DNA of 64,000 nt from JADJWR01 sp964509545 (GCA_964509545.1 CAZDXQ010000003.1:1-64000); one strand, 5' to 3'. Shown: positions 42,106 to 51,344, numbered from the stretch's first letter. Numbers and translations are program-made. The notes: a model not told the origin generated them from the letters alone.

Positions 42106-42966
42106 ATGTTCGTCATCATCGGTTACGTGCTCGTGGTTGCCGCGGTTTTCGGCGGCTACGCGCTTGCCGGCGGCAACTTCGGCGTGCTGGCCAAGGCGGC
42201 GCCGGTCGAGATGTTCATCATCTCCGGCGCCGCGCTCGGCGCCTTCTTCGTCGGCAACTCCGCCAAGACGGTGTCGGCGACCTTCAAGACGCTGCCCAAG
42301 GTCCTGCAGGGCTCGAAGCACACCAAGGCGCGCTACATGGCGCTGATGGCGCTGCTCTACGACATCCTGCAGAAGATCCGCAAGGAAGGGATGATGGCCA
42401 TCGAGTCCGACATCGAGGACCCGGCCAAGAGCGCGCTGTTCCAGAAGCACGCCGCGGTGACCGCCGATCACCACCTGAGCGAGTTCGTCTGCGATTACCT
42501 GCGCATGATGGTCAGCGGCAACATGAACCCGTTCGAGATCGAGAGCCTGATGGACCAGGAGATCGATACGCACCATCACGAGGCGTTACAGCCCGCGCAC
42601 GCGATCCAGAAGGTCGGCGACGGCCTGCCCGCCTTCGGCATCGTCGCCGCGGTGCTCGGCGTGGTCAAGACGATGGCCTCGGTCGGCGCCGCGCCGGCCG
42701 TGCTCGGTCAGATGATCGCCGGTGCGCTGGTCGGCACCTTCCTCGGCATCCTGCTCGCCTACGGCTTCGTCAGCCCGCTGGCGGCGCTGCTCGAGCAGAA
42801 GAGCGACGAGAGCACCAAGGAACTGCAGTGCGTGAAGGCGACGCTGCTGGCGAGCCTGCAGGGCTACGCGCCGGCCGTGGCCGTGGAATTCGGCCGCAAG
42901 GTCCTGTACTCGACTGAGCGACCGTCGTTCACCGAACTGGAGTCGCATGTGAAGCAGAAGCGCTGA
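42106..42966 (+). CDS. motA: Flagellar motor stator protein MotA
   Basis: A 286-residue inner-membrane stator with four membrane segments. Two are N-terminal (IIGYVLVVAAVFGGYAL and the next at about 35-52) and two are after the cytoplasmic loop (PAFGIVAAVLGVVKTM and GALVGTFLGILLAYGF). The loop has the charged residues that drive FliG (the RKEGMMAIESDIEDP segment). It conducts protons with MotB. The stop codon lies inside a hairpin element in the motA-motB spacer. Confidence 0.97.
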   Translation: MFVIIGYVLVVAAVFGGYALAGGNFGVLAKAAPVEMFIISGAALGAFFVGNSAKTVSATFKTLPKVLQGSKHTKARYMALMALLYDILQKIRKEGMMAIESDIEDPAKSALFQKHAAVTADHHLSEFVCDYLRMMVSGNMNPFEIESLMDQEIDTHHHEALQPAHAIQKVGDGLPAFGIVAAVLGVVKTMASVGAAPAVLGQMIAGALVGTFLGILLAYGFVSPLAALLEQKSDESTKELQCVKATLLASLQGYAPAVAVEFGRKVLYSTERPSFTELESHVKQKR

Positions 42967-43199
42967 AGATGTACGCGAGCCCTGCGGGCTCGCATGTGCA
43001 TCTTCAGCGGAGAAATCAGCGCGCGCCCTTCGGGCGGCCGGGCGGGCGCGCGAAGGCAAGGGCAAAGAGCCGCGACGCGCGAAGCGGCCTGCCGCGAAGT
43101 GCGTCGCTGATTGTTGCGCGGGGCGCCGGGCCGCCCCAAGCCCCGCGCACTGACTTGAGCGCGAGCGGTGCACGTGCGACCCGCAGGGTTGCGTACACC
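42961..43199. repeat. Four hairpin elements in the motA-motB spacer
   Basis: The whole 250-bp spacer is made of inverted repeats. (i) At 42961-43009, 10-bp perfect arms include the motA stop, with an inner 8-bp stem at 42975-42982/42986-42993. (ii) Arms AATCAGCG (43014-43021) and CGCTGATT (43105-43112) enclose a hairpin with core CCTTCGGGCGGCCGGGCGG at 43027-43045 and 7-bp arms. (iii) 8-bp arms at 43116-43123/43141-43148 flank the core CGCCGGGCCGCCCCAAG. (iv) A GTGCAC-type hairpin lies at 43167-43199, 18 bp before motB. Related elements occur at fliF-fliG and fliG-fliH. No gene is present. Confidence 0.9.
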
Positions 43200-43216
43200 G
43201 AAAGCGCGGAGCACAT

Positions 43217-44200
43217 ATGGCCGTCGGCGAAAAGGCAAAGAGCACGATCGTTGTGAAGCGGATCAAGAAGGGCGGCCACGGCGCGCACGCGGCCGCATGG
43301 AAGATCGCCTATGCCGACTTCGTCACGGCGATGATGGCGTTCTTCCTGCTGATGTGGCTGCTCGGCTCGACCACCAAGGGTGAACTGCAGGGCATCGCCG
43401 ATTATTTCCAGTCGCCGCTGAAGGTGGCGCTGTCGGGCGGCTCGGGCGCTGGCGATGCCACTTCGGTGATCCAGGGCGGCGGTCCGAACCTGACGCAGAC
43501 CGTAGGCCAGGTGAAGAACGGCAACAACGACTCGACGAAGAAGGCGCCGCACGAGATGCGGCGCGAACTGGCCCGGCTCGAGCGCGAGCGGATGGAGAAG
43601 CTGAAGCAGCGCGTCGACGCGGCGATCCTGGCCAATGCCAAACTGGCCGAATACCGGCACCAGATCCGCGTCGAGGTCACGCCCGACGGTCTGCGCATCC
43701 AGATCGTCGATGACTTCAACCGGCCGATGTTCGAACTCGGCTCCAGCGTCGTGCAGCCGTACATGCGCGACATCCTGCGCGCCATCGGCGACGTGCTGAA
43801 CGAGGTCGATGGCCGCGTCGCGCTGTCCGGCCACACCGACGCGGCGCCCTATGCCGGCGGCGAACGCGGCTACTCGAACTGGGAACTGTCCGCCGACCGC
43901 GCCAACGCCTCGCGCCGCGAACTGGTCGCCGGCGGGCTCGGCCGCGACCGCATCGTTCGCGTGGTCGGGCTGGCCGATTCGAGCCTGCTGATGAAGGACG
44001 ATCCGCGCAGCCCGCTGAACCGCCGCATCGCGATCATCCTGCTCAACAAGCTGGCCGAAGACCGGCTCAACAAGGCCAACGGCGAAATCGAAGCCGGCAC
44101 CGCCGACGAACTGGAGCAGTCGCTGCCCGATGCCGCCGCCGCTGCTACGGCAGCGACTTCCGGCGCACCTGCCGAGGGCACGGTCAAGGCGCCACTCTGA
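43217..44200 (+). CDS. motB: Flagellar motor stator protein MotB
   Basis: A 327-residue stator subunit. The single membrane segment (FVTAMMAFFLLMWLLG) is preceded by the proton-carrying aspartate in YADF. A plug region and a periplasmic OmpA-like domain follow (VALSGHTDAAPYAGGERGYSNWELSADRANASRREL), which binds peptidoglycan. The C-terminus is Ala-rich. The ATG at 43217 has a GGAG site. It is co-transcribed with motA across a structured spacer. Confidence 0.97.
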   Translation: MAVGEKAKSTIVVKRIKKGGHGAHAAAWKIAYADFVTAMMAFFLLMWLLGSTTKGELQGIADYFQSPLKVALSGGSGAGDATSVIQGGGPNLTQTVGQVKNGNNDSTKKAPHEMRRELARLERERMEKLKQRVDAAILANAKLAEYRHQIRVEVTPDGLRIQIVDDFNRPMFELGSSVVQPYMRDILRAIGDVLNEVDGRVALSGHTDAAPYAGGERGYSNWELSADRANASRRELVAGGLGRDRIVRVVGLADSSLLMKDDPRSPLNRRIAIILLNKLAEDRLNKANGEIEAGTADELEQSLPDAAAAATAATSGAPAEGTVKAPL

Positions 44201-44504
44201 CCGCGCCGCGGGGCCGCAGCCTCGCGCAGCATTCGCACAGGGCCCGCACCGCGCGTCGCCCCGCCAAGGCATCTGCACGCGGGCGAGCAGCGCAAAGGCA
44301 GGCGCAGCCGGCCTGAAGACGCCGCGCGGCGGCCATGGGCAGCACCCGCCTGCCCGCCGAACGAATGAATTGGCACGAACCGCGGCCTCTTCTTGCCGCG
44401 CGGCCCCGATCGCCTTCAGCCTCAAGTCGCGCCGGGTAATGACGATCTTGTTTTCGTGTCGTCCTTTTTCCTACGTACCTCGACCCAGCTGCGCTAAGCC
44501 GCCG
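44201..44504 (+). promoter_or_regulatory. motB to diguanylate cyclase spacer, weak sigma28-like site
   Basis: A 304-bp non-coding stretch with no ORF I would defend. A weak sigma28-like pair, TCAAGTCG then GACGATCT with 11 bp between, ends about 55 bp before the diguanylate cyclase start. It matches fewer key bases than the other promoters in this window. A TGGCAC nearby lacks the GC at sigma54 spacing. No terminator is evident after motB. Confidence 0.25.
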
Positions 44505-45545
44505 ATGCGTTACCCCGAGGACAAGAACACGAGCAGCGAACTGCTGCGGCTGGCGCTGCCGCAGATCGCCCGGCATGGGTCGGGCTTCCAGCCGCCGAGC
44601 TACGCGATCTGGTACGAGTACGTCTCGGGCTGCAATGCGCCGCTGAAGCAGGCGCTCGATGCGCGAACGGCGAAGGGCGGCGCGCTGAGCAGCGACGAAA
44701 CCAACGCCTTTTACGCCACCTACGTCGCCGCGCGCGACGCCAAGGCGCTCGATCGCCTGTCGGGGCAGTTGCAGAAGACGGTCGACGAGTTCGGCCAGCT
44801 CGCGGGCAGCGCCTCGCGCCAGACGCAGGACTACGGCCGGTCGCTCGCCACCTACGGCGAGCGCCTGGCGCCGGACCTGAACCTCGACGCGCTGCGCGGC
44901 GTGATCGGCGCGCTGGCCGCCGAGACGCAGCGGATGCAGGCGTCGAACCGGGAACTGAACGAACGGCTGCAGGCCAATCAGCGCGAGTTCGCCAGCCTGA
45001 AGGCGCAGATGGCCACGGTGCAGAACGAGGCCCTGCTCGACCCGCTGACGCGCCTGAGCAACCGGCGAGGCTTCCAGCGCCGCATCGACGAGATGCTGGC
45101 CGCCGGCGCCGACGGCCTGGCCGGATCGTCGCTGCTGATGGCCGACATCGATCATTTCAAGCAGATCAACGACACCCACGGCCACCTGCTCGGCGACCGC
45201 GTGCTGCAGACGGTGGCCGAAGTCATCCGCGGCAGCGTCAAGGGCCGCGACGTGGCGGCGCGGTTCGGCGGCGAGGAATTCGCCATCCTGCTGCCCGAAA
45301 CGCCGCTGCGCGGCGCACTGGTGCTGGCCGAGCAGATCCGGCAGACGGTCGCGCGCGGGCGCATCCGCCGCATCGACCGCGACGAGACCATCGGCGGCGT
45401 CACGATTTCCCTCGGCGTGGCCAACTACCGGCCGGGCGAGACGCTCGAGCAATGGCTCGAGCGCGCCGACCGGGCGCTGTATCAATCCAAGCAGCGCGGA
45501 CGCAACTGCGTCACGGCGGCTGCCGCCGGCCTGGCCACGGCGTAG
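44505..45545 (+). CDS. Diguanylate cyclase (GGDEF domain)
   Basis: A 346-residue soluble protein. A helical N-terminal half (about 1-170, ending in a coiled coil such as LNERLQANQREFASLKAQM) leads into a GGDEF domain with DPLTRLSNRRGFQRRI, ADIDHFKQINDTHGH and the active-site RFGGEEF. It should make c-di-GMP. The product-inhibition site five residues before GGEEF reads KGRD rather than RxxD, so feedback control is probably altered. The ATG at 44505 follows a short leader. Its place after motAB and the presence of ycgR suggest it acts on motility. Confidence 0.93.
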   Translation: MRYPEDKNTSSELLRLALPQIARHGSGFQPPSYAIWYEYVSGCNAPLKQALDARTAKGGALSSDETNAFYATYVAARDAKALDRLSGQLQKTVDEFGQLAGSASRQTQDYGRSLATYGERLAPDLNLDALRGVIGALAAETQRMQASNRELNERLQANQREFASLKAQMATVQNEALLDPLTRLSNRRGFQRRIDEMLAAGADGLAGSSLLMADIDHFKQINDTHGHLLGDRVLQTVAEVIRGSVKGRDVAARFGGEEFAILLPETPLRGALVLAEQIRQTVARGRIRRIDRDETIGGVTISLGVANYRPGETLEQWLERADRALYQSKQRGRNCVTAAAAGLATA

Positions 45546-45686
45546 GTCGGCATCGCCTTCGGCGCGGCGCGTGGCGCCGGCCGCGCGCGCCGCTTCAAAC
45601 CAACCCCGATTTCGCTGCGCCGGGCGCGGGGAGAAGTGCGCCCGGTGAGGCGAGCGCTTGTCTCGCCCACGGCACGGGATGCAGGG

Positions 45687-48284
45687 TCAGACGCCGCGGC
45701 CGTTGCCGCTGAACGCGAGCGTCGGGCGATCCTGCTTGCGGGCAGTGGCGGCGCCGCTGGCCGCCAGCAGCAGGTCGGCATTCTCGGCCGACACCGGCCG
45801 CGACATGTGGAAGCCCTGGCCCAGTTCGCAGCCCAGCTCGCGCAGCCGGCTCATCTGCGCCGGCGTCTCGATGCCCTCGGCGATGACCCGCTTGCCGAGC
45901 GCCGTGCCGAGCGTGATCACGGCGCGCACGATCTCCGAGTTCTGCGTGCTGATCTGCAGCTTGCTGACGAAGGAGCGGTCGATCTTCAGGCTGGTGATCG
46001 GCAGCGCCGACAGGTACGACAGCGACGAATAGCCGGTGCCGAAGTCGTCGACGCTGACGCCCACGCCGAGCTGCGACAGCTCCTCCAGCGTGCCGAGCGC
46101 GGCGTCGAGCCGCTCCATCAGCATGCTCTCGGTGATCTCCAGCGTGACGTGCTTCGGCTGCAGGCTGTGCGTCAGGATGGTGCGCGTCACGCGATTGGCA
46201 AAGCCGCTGCCGCACAGGTCGGCACCGGAAATGTTGACGTGCATGCGCAGGCCGGCGTTGTTCGGATGCGCCGCGTGCCACGCCGCCAGCTGCGCGCAGG
46301 CGCGTTCGAGCACCCACTGCGTCAACGGGCCGATCAGTCCGGACTCCTCGGCGATCGGAATGAACACGGCCGGCGACACGCTGCCGCGCTCGGGATGGTG
46401 CCAGCGCGCCAGCGCCTCGAAGGCGACCAGCCGGTTCGACTGCAGTTCGTACAGCGGCTGGTATTCGAGCGCCAGCTGGCCGGCGTCGATCGCGCGGCGA
46501 AGGTCGCTTTCCAGGTGCAGCTGCGAGGTCACCTGCGCGTGCAGGCTGGCGTCGAACAGCGCGTACTGCGCCTTGCCCTGCGCCTTGGCCTTGTACATGG
46601 CGATGTCGGCGTCGCGCAGCACCTCGTCCGGCCGTGTGTAGCCGATGCTGGAGAAAGTGATGCCGATGCTGGCGCTGGTGGCGATCTCGTTGCGGCCGAC
46701 CATCACCGGCACCCGCAGCACCTGCTGCAGCCGCTCGGCCAGGCCCACCGCATGGCGCGCCAGCTCCATCCCCTCGGTCAGGATCGCGAATTCGTCGCCG
46801 CCGAGCCGCGAGACGATGTCGGTCGGCCGCACGTGTTCGAGGATGCGGCCGGTCACCTTGACCAGGAATTCGTCGCCGGCGCGGTGGCCGAGGCTGTCGT
46901 TGATGATCTTGAAGCGATCGAAGTCGAGGAACAGCACGGCGAAATGATGCTCCGGGTTGGCCCGGTTGCGGTCGATCGCCTGCTGCAGGCACTCGTTGAA
47001 ACGGTTGCGGTTGGCCAGGTTGGTCAGGCTGTCGTGGTAGGCGATGTGCTGCAGCCGGCTTTCGGCGCGCCGGCGCGCGGTGATGTCCTGGACCTGGAAG
47101 ATCAGCAGCGGGCTGCTCGACGGCGCGTCGGCAAAGAAGCCGCTGGCCAGAGAGACCCAGACCTCGGCACCGTGCCGGTGCCGGCAGCGCAGTTCCAGCG
47201 TGAAGGTGCGCACCTGCTGCTCGCCGATGCGCGCCAGTTGTTCGGCCAGCTTGTCGCGGTCGGTGGCGTCGACGAAGTCGGCAAAACCGTGGCCGACCAG
47301 GTCCGGCTCGTCGTGGCCGAGCAGCACGCACAGCGCCCGGTTCACCTGCAGGATGGCGCCATCCAGCCTGACCAGTGCCATGCCGATCGAAGCGTGGGTG
47401 AAGGCGCTGTGAAAGCGCTTTTCGCTCGCTTCGAGCTCGCGCACGTGGCGCGCCGCCTGCGCGGCCTCGCGTTCGGCCGCCTCCACCCGCTCACGGCTTG
47501 CACGCTCCGCCGCCTCCTGCTGGCCGAAGTAGTAGTGCATCGTGGTCAGGAACATGGCGATGATCGGCACGGCGACGATCAGTGTCGGCACGCCGAACTT
47601 CTGGAACGTCAGGTACAGCAGGCCGGAGATCGACGCCGACGCGGCATAGGCGATGCCGACCCAGCCGAAATTGCCGAGCCAGTCGGCGAGCGACGGCCGC
47701 TCGCCACGCTTGAGATAAATCACCGAGGTGATCAGCGTCGTGTTGACGACGAAGTAGCCAACCGCGAACAGCATCACCACGCCCAGCACCGCGCCGTCGC
47801 CACTGACGCCGACGCCTCCCAGCAGGCCGACGGTCTTCTCGAACAGCAGGCCGCAGATGAACATCGCCAACGCCGCCGAAGCGGGGCTCGCCAGGCGGCT
47901 GGTCCAGCGCTTCGACGTGCGCCACGAGCCCACCGCCGCTTCGGCCGCGGCGCCGAACACCGCCGCCGCCGGCCCGTGCAGCAGCAGCAGCAGGAAGATG
48001 AAGATGTCGCCGGCGGCGATCGAATGCCTCGATCCGGGAACGCGCACCGGGAACAGGCCGACCACCGCGGCGATGACCGCGCCGACCAGGACCTGGATCA
48101 GCGCCTCCTGCGGCAGCGTGCCGACCTGCCACGCCGAGTAGCCGATGATCGCCGCCCCGGCCACCACCAGCGCCAGCCAGTAGGCGGTGGCGCCGGCACC
48201 GTAATCGGGCATCAGCCAGGCCTTGCCGCGTGCCAGCCAGCCCGGCGGGTGCGAAGGTGATGCCGCGATGTTGGTGTCGTTCAT
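45687..48284 (-). CDS. Membrane GGDEF-EAL protein with PAS domain
   Basis: An 865-residue c-di-GMP enzyme. About six to seven membrane segments lie in residues 20-255, followed by a short coiled coil. A PAS domain comes next (ASEKRFHSAFTHASIGMALVRLDG to IFQVQDITARRRAE). The GGDEF domain has RLGGDEFAIL and an intact RPTD inhibition site. The EAL domain has FEALARW, EITESMLM, DDFGTGYSS, KIDRSFV and AEGIET, all needed for hydrolysis. Both activities look possible. The ATG at 48284 is used; an upstream TTG gives an 11-residue extension. It is convergent with the diguanylate cyclase. Confidence 0.94.
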   Translation of the reverse strand: MNDTNIAASPSHPPGWLARGKAWLMPDYGAGATAYWLALVVAGAAIIGYSAWQVGTLPQEALIQVLVGAVIAAVVGLFPVRVPGSRHSIAAGDIFIFLLLLLHGPAAAVFGAAAEAAVGSWRTSKRWTSRLASPASAALAMFICGLLFEKTVGLLGGVGVSGDGAVLGVVMLFAVGYFVVNTTLITSVIYLKRGERPSLADWLGNFGWVGIAYAASASISGLLYLTFQKFGVPTLIVAVPIIAMFLTTMHYYFGQQEAAERASRERVEAAEREAAQAARHVRELEASEKRFHSAFTHASIGMALVRLDGAILQVNRALCVLLGHDEPDLVGHGFADFVDATDRDKLAEQLARIGEQQVRTFTLELRCRHRHGAEVWVSLASGFFADAPSSSPLLIFQVQDITARRRAESRLQHIAYHDSLTNLANRNRFNECLQQAIDRNRANPEHHFAVLFLDFDRFKIINDSLGHRAGDEFLVKVTGRILEHVRPTDIVSRLGGDEFAILTEGMELARHAVGLAERLQQVLRVPVMVGRNEIATSASIGITFSSIGYTRPDEVLRDADIAMYKAKAQGKAQYALFDASLHAQVTSQLHLESDLRRAIDAGQLALEYQPLYELQSNRLVAFEALARWHHPERGSVSPAVFIPIAEESGLIGPLTQWVLERACAQLAAWHAAHPNNAGLRMHVNISGADLCGSGFANRVTRTILTHSLQPKHVTLEITESMLMERLDAALGTLEELSQLGVGVSVDDFGTGYSSLSYLSALPITSLKIDRSFVSKLQISTQNSEIVRAVITLGTALGKRVIAEGIETPAQMSRLRELGCELGQGFHMSRPVSAENADLLLAASGAATARKQDRPTLAFSGNGRGV

Positions 48285-48427
48285 CTTGTGGGGTCGGGCA
48301 CTGGCGATCCTGCGCAAATGGCCGCGCTGAACCTTTTCATCGGCATCAGCGCGGCCGCTCTTGAGGTCGGGTTCGCTCTACCGCCGCCGCGTGCGGCGAC
48401 GTGGGCGTTCGCTCATCCTGTCGGCGG

Positions 48428-48706
48428 TCAGAAGCGCTCGATCAGCGGCGCCGGCACTTTTCGCGCCGTCGGCTGCGCGGCGGCGGTTCTGCCGTCGACC
48501 ATGACCCGGCGCAGCATCGCCACGCGCTCGGCCTTGCCCTGCCTGGCCGGTTCGGCGCTGCCGCCCAGCGGCTGGGTGCGCCCTTCGCCGATGCCGTAGA
48601 TGGCGAACAGCAGCGCGGCGACGATCAGCACCGCCAGCTTGGCCATCAGGTCGATCGCGCCAATGGCCGCGTTCTCGGCCACCTGCACTGTCACTGGCTT
48701 TTCCAT
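48428..48706 (-). CDS. Small single-span membrane protein, 92 residues
   Basis: Not recognised. It has ATG 48706 with a GGGGGAAAG ribosome site. A hydrophobic segment at about residues 22-40 (AKLAVLIVAALLFAIYGIG) is flanked by a short acidic N-terminus and a basic, Arg/Ala-rich C-terminus of about 50 residues. It follows the subtilisin-like protease by 29 bp on the same strand, so the two are probably co-transcribed. A 143-bp gap separates it from the GGDEF-EAL gene. Confidence 0.7.
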   Translation of the reverse strand: MEKPVTVQVAENAAIGAIDLMAKLAVLIVAALLFAIYGIGEGRTQPLGGSAEPARQGKAERVAMLRRVMVDGRTAAAQPTARKVPAPLIERF

Positions 48707-48735
48707 GGCTTTCCCCCGTCCAGTGTCGTGCCGGA

Positions 48736-50991
48736 TTACTTCTCGCCCGCCGGGTTGAAGTTGTACGCAGAGATGGTGTTCTGCTCGCTGAGCACCAGGC
48801 CTTCACTGAGCAAGAAGCCCTCGGACAGCACCAGGCCCTCGCTGAGCACCAGGCCCTCGCTGAGCACCAGCCCTTCGCTGAGCACCAGACCCTCGCTCAG
48901 CACCAGGCCCTCGCTGAGCACCAGCCCTTCGCTGAGCACCAGACCGCTGCCGTTGATCAGCCAGCCCGACAGCGTCGCGGTGGGGATGAACACGCCGGTC
49001 TTGCCGAGCAGCGAACTGGTGCCCGCCAGCGCCGTGCCGTTCACCACACCGCCCGTGGCCAGTGTCTGGTTCGATACCGTCGCTTCGGTGAACGACTTCG
49101 GGAACGTGTTGGCCGCGATGCCGGTGCCAGACCAGTAAGTGACATCGCGTCTGCGGACGGTGCCGCTGGCCCAGGTCGTGCGCGGGTCGTAGATCGGCTG
49201 GTATTCGGTGAACAGATCGCTGCCGCTGAGCACGAGGTTGCCGCCGGCGAAGATGATGCGCGACCAGTTGAACGCCGTGCCGTTGACCGTCGAAGTCGGC
49301 GCCGGCATTGGCTGTCCCGCGGCAAGCAGGGCGGCCCCGGCGCTGATCGTGCCGGCCTCGATCCGTTCCTTGATGTCGGTGCGCAGCGCCTTGGCCAGGC
49401 GCACGGCGCCATCGACGTTCAACAGGCCCGCGCCCTGCTGCAGCAGGTTGAAGTTCGGCAGCGGCTGCGCGCTGTACTGCAGGATCGCCTTGACCAGCGG
49501 CGGCGTCAGCCCCGGGTTGGCCTGCAGCATCAGGGCCACCGTCCCGGCCACGGCGGGCGCGGCGATCGACGTGCCGGACAACATCATCTGGTTTTCCGGA
49601 TACGTCTGCTTGAACTTCAGCGGCGAGACCAGGGTGCTGTAGAAGGCCGTCGCCAGCACGTTCCAGCTCGACGACGAGTTCATCGCCGCGGCACTGACGA
49701 TCCGGTTGCCGGGGGCGACCAGATCCGGCTTCAGCAGGTTGTCGACGCGGCGCACGCCGCTACCGTCGACGTACGAGCCGCGCGTCGGGCCACGGGAGCT
49801 GAAGAAGTTCACCGTGTCGTCGCTGCGCGACGTCGTGTCCTTGTAGTTGACCGAACCCACCGTGATCACCGACGGATCGTGGCCGGGCGAGCTGACCGCG
49901 CCGAAGACCTCCTTGCCGTCCAGTCCGAGGCCGAAGTTGCCGGCGGCGACCACGACCGTCACGCCGACGGCTGCAGCGCTACGCACGGCCTGGCACAGCG
50001 GGTCGGTGCGCCAGGTCTCCGTCGAGGAGGCGGCGATGCTGAGGTTCATCACGCGGATGTTGTATTCGCGGGCGTGGTAGATGACCCACTGGATGCCTTC
50101 GAGCGCGTCGCTGAGCGTGCCGACGCCCGCGTCGCCGAGGACCTTGACGTCGTAGATGTCGGCGTTCGGCGCGATGCCGGTGGTGTCCGGCGTGTCCTTG
50201 ACGTAGTACCTGGCGCGCCCGGCGGCGACCGAGGCCACGTGCGTGCCGTGGCCGAAGACGTCGGCAAACGAATTGCTGTCGTTGGCGACCGCGGCCTCGT
50301 AACTGGCCAGGGTGCTGCTATCCGGGGCCAGCGACGATGTGTTGTTGGAACCGGAAGTCCAGTTCGTCAGGCTGGTGCTCAGCATCTGCACGCTGCGCTT
50401 CACCCGCGTCACGCCGTTGCCGTCGAGGAAGGCGTCGTGCGCCTTCATCACGCCGGAGTCGAGCACGGCGATGCCGATCCCCGTGCCATCCAGCCCGCTG
50501 TAGCTGGTCTTGGTGCTGTTCGTGCGCACCGCGCTGGTCAGCGCGCCGGTGATGGACTCCAGCGCGCTGGCCGTGCGCCGGATCTCGCGGTTGGGCGAGA
50601 TGCTGACCACGTCCGAGCGCCCGGCCAGGTTCGAGACCTGGTTGGCCTTCAGCTGCACCGTCATCATGTTCAGGGCGGGAAACGACGCGTGCACCGAACC
50701 GCCGTTCTTCAGCACGAAGTCGCGTATGCCGGCCATCGTTGGATCCGCGCCGTCGGTGACCACCACCGCCTGCACATGACGCGCGCCGTTCATCTCGCGC
50801 GCCCACCGCGCCGCCGGCGTGTTCGTCGCCGCGATACCGGCCTGCAGATCGCGCGCGATCTTGCTGCTGCTCGACTGCGCCTGCGCAGTGCCGCTGCCGA
50901 GCAGGCCCGGCACCGCAAGCAGCGCCAGCGCGAAACCCTTGCCAAGGGCGTTGAGGAACCAGCGGCGGCGTGGGAACTGTTCGGTTGTCAT
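48736..50991 (-). CDS. Exported S8 subtilisin-like serine protease with LVLSEG repeats
   Basis: A 751-residue protease. The N-terminus has twin arginines before a hydrophobic stretch (RRRWFLNALGKG, ending GTAQA), typical of a Tat signal peptide. A propeptide-like inhibitor domain follows. The catalytic triad is Asp 178 (VLDSGV), His 248 (GHGTHVA) and Ser 475 (GTSIAAP). After a beta-rich domain the tail has nine hexapeptide repeats (LVLSEG type) and ends NTISAYNFNPAGEK. No autotransporter barrel or sorting signal is seen. ATG 50991 is used; GTG 51003 would add four residues. Substrate unknown. Confidence 0.94.
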   Translation of the reverse strand: MTTEQFPRRRWFLNALGKGFALALLAVPGLLGSGTAQAQSSSSKIARDLQAGIAATNTPAARWAREMNGARHVQAVVVTDGADPTMAGIRDFVLKNGGSVHASFPALNMMTVQLKANQVSNLAGRSDVVSISPNREIRRTASALESITGALTSAVRTNSTKTSYSGLDGTGIGIAVLDSGVMKAHDAFLDGNGVTRVKRSVQMLSTSLTNWTSGSNNTSSLAPDSSTLASYEAAVANDSNSFADVFGHGTHVASVAAGRARYYVKDTPDTTGIAPNADIYDVKVLGDAGVGTLSDALEGIQWVIYHAREYNIRVMNLSIAASSTETWRTDPLCQAVRSAAAVGVTVVVAAGNFGLGLDGKEVFGAVSSPGHDPSVITVGSVNYKDTTSRSDDTVNFFSSRGPTRGSYVDGSGVRRVDNLLKPDLVAPGNRIVSAAAMNSSSSWNVLATAFYSTLVSPLKFKQTYPENQMMLSGTSIAAPAVAGTVALMLQANPGLTPPLVKAILQYSAQPLPNFNLLQQGAGLLNVDGAVRLAKALRTDIKERIEAGTISAGAALLAAGQPMPAPTSTVNGTAFNWSRIIFAGGNLVLSGSDLFTEYQPIYDPRTTWASGTVRRRDVTYWSGTGIAANTFPKSFTEATVSNQTLATGGVVNGTALAGTSSLLGKTGVFIPTATLSGWLINGSGLVLSEGLVLSEGLVLSEGLVLSEGLVLSEGLVLSEGLVLSEGFLLSEGLVLSEQNTISAYNFNPAGEK
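48781..48942 (-). repeat. Nine 18-bp tandem repeats coding LVLSEG-type hexapeptides
   Basis: In frame inside the protease gene: seven LVLSEG, then FLLSEG, then LVLSEQ. Neighbouring units differ mainly at third codon positions (for example CTGGTGCTCAGCGAAGGG against CTGGTGCTGAGCGAGGGC), so the peptide, not the DNA, appears to be conserved. Copy number is likely to vary between strains by slippage. Confidence 0.95.
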
Positions 50992-51344
50992 CGGGGTGCT
51001 CACGTCGTTCGGATGAGTTGGTACGAACCGTAAAGACGTGATGCGCGGATGAGGATCATCCGTTCGGCGGCCTCAAGTTTTCGCGGACAACGCCGCGAGG
51101 CGAAGGCAGGTCGCGTGCGTCAGCGCCTACTCGTGCGCGCAGCCGCGCGTCGAACGGATGGATTAGGACAGCGAGCCCACGCTGACCTCACGGCAAGGCA
51201 CGAGGCAACGGCATGCGCCGCCCGTCGGAGAACAAACGGCGGATCACATACGGATGAGGCCGAGGGCGCGCCGCGGCGGCAGCCGCCGTCACCTCGATCC
51301 GCCGTGAACGAACGCCGGAGATTCCGGCGCCGTGCAAAGCGCGA
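50992..51344. other. Spacer between protease and reductase genes, nothing recognised
   Basis: A 353-bp non-coding stretch upstream of the protease and downstream of no plus-strand gene. It should hold the protease promoter, but I see no convincing hexamers, terminator or repeat. Short ORFs in it lack ribosome sites and family features. Confidence 0.5.

Noticed and set aside
42967..43256. ORF starting MYASPAGSHVHLQ in the motA-motB spacer
   Set aside because: It is made entirely of the hairpin elements; similar peptides (HVH, VYA) appear wherever the elements are translated, so it reflects repeats, not a gene.
45636..48260. 874-codon plus-strand open frame antisense to the GGDEF-EAL gene
   Set aside because: The minus-strand frame has complete GGDEF and EAL motifs; the plus frame has low-complexity Arg/Gln/His composition only.
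48781..48942. CRISPR-like array
   Set aside because: The repeats are 18 bp, contiguous with no spacers, and in frame as hexapeptides of the protease.
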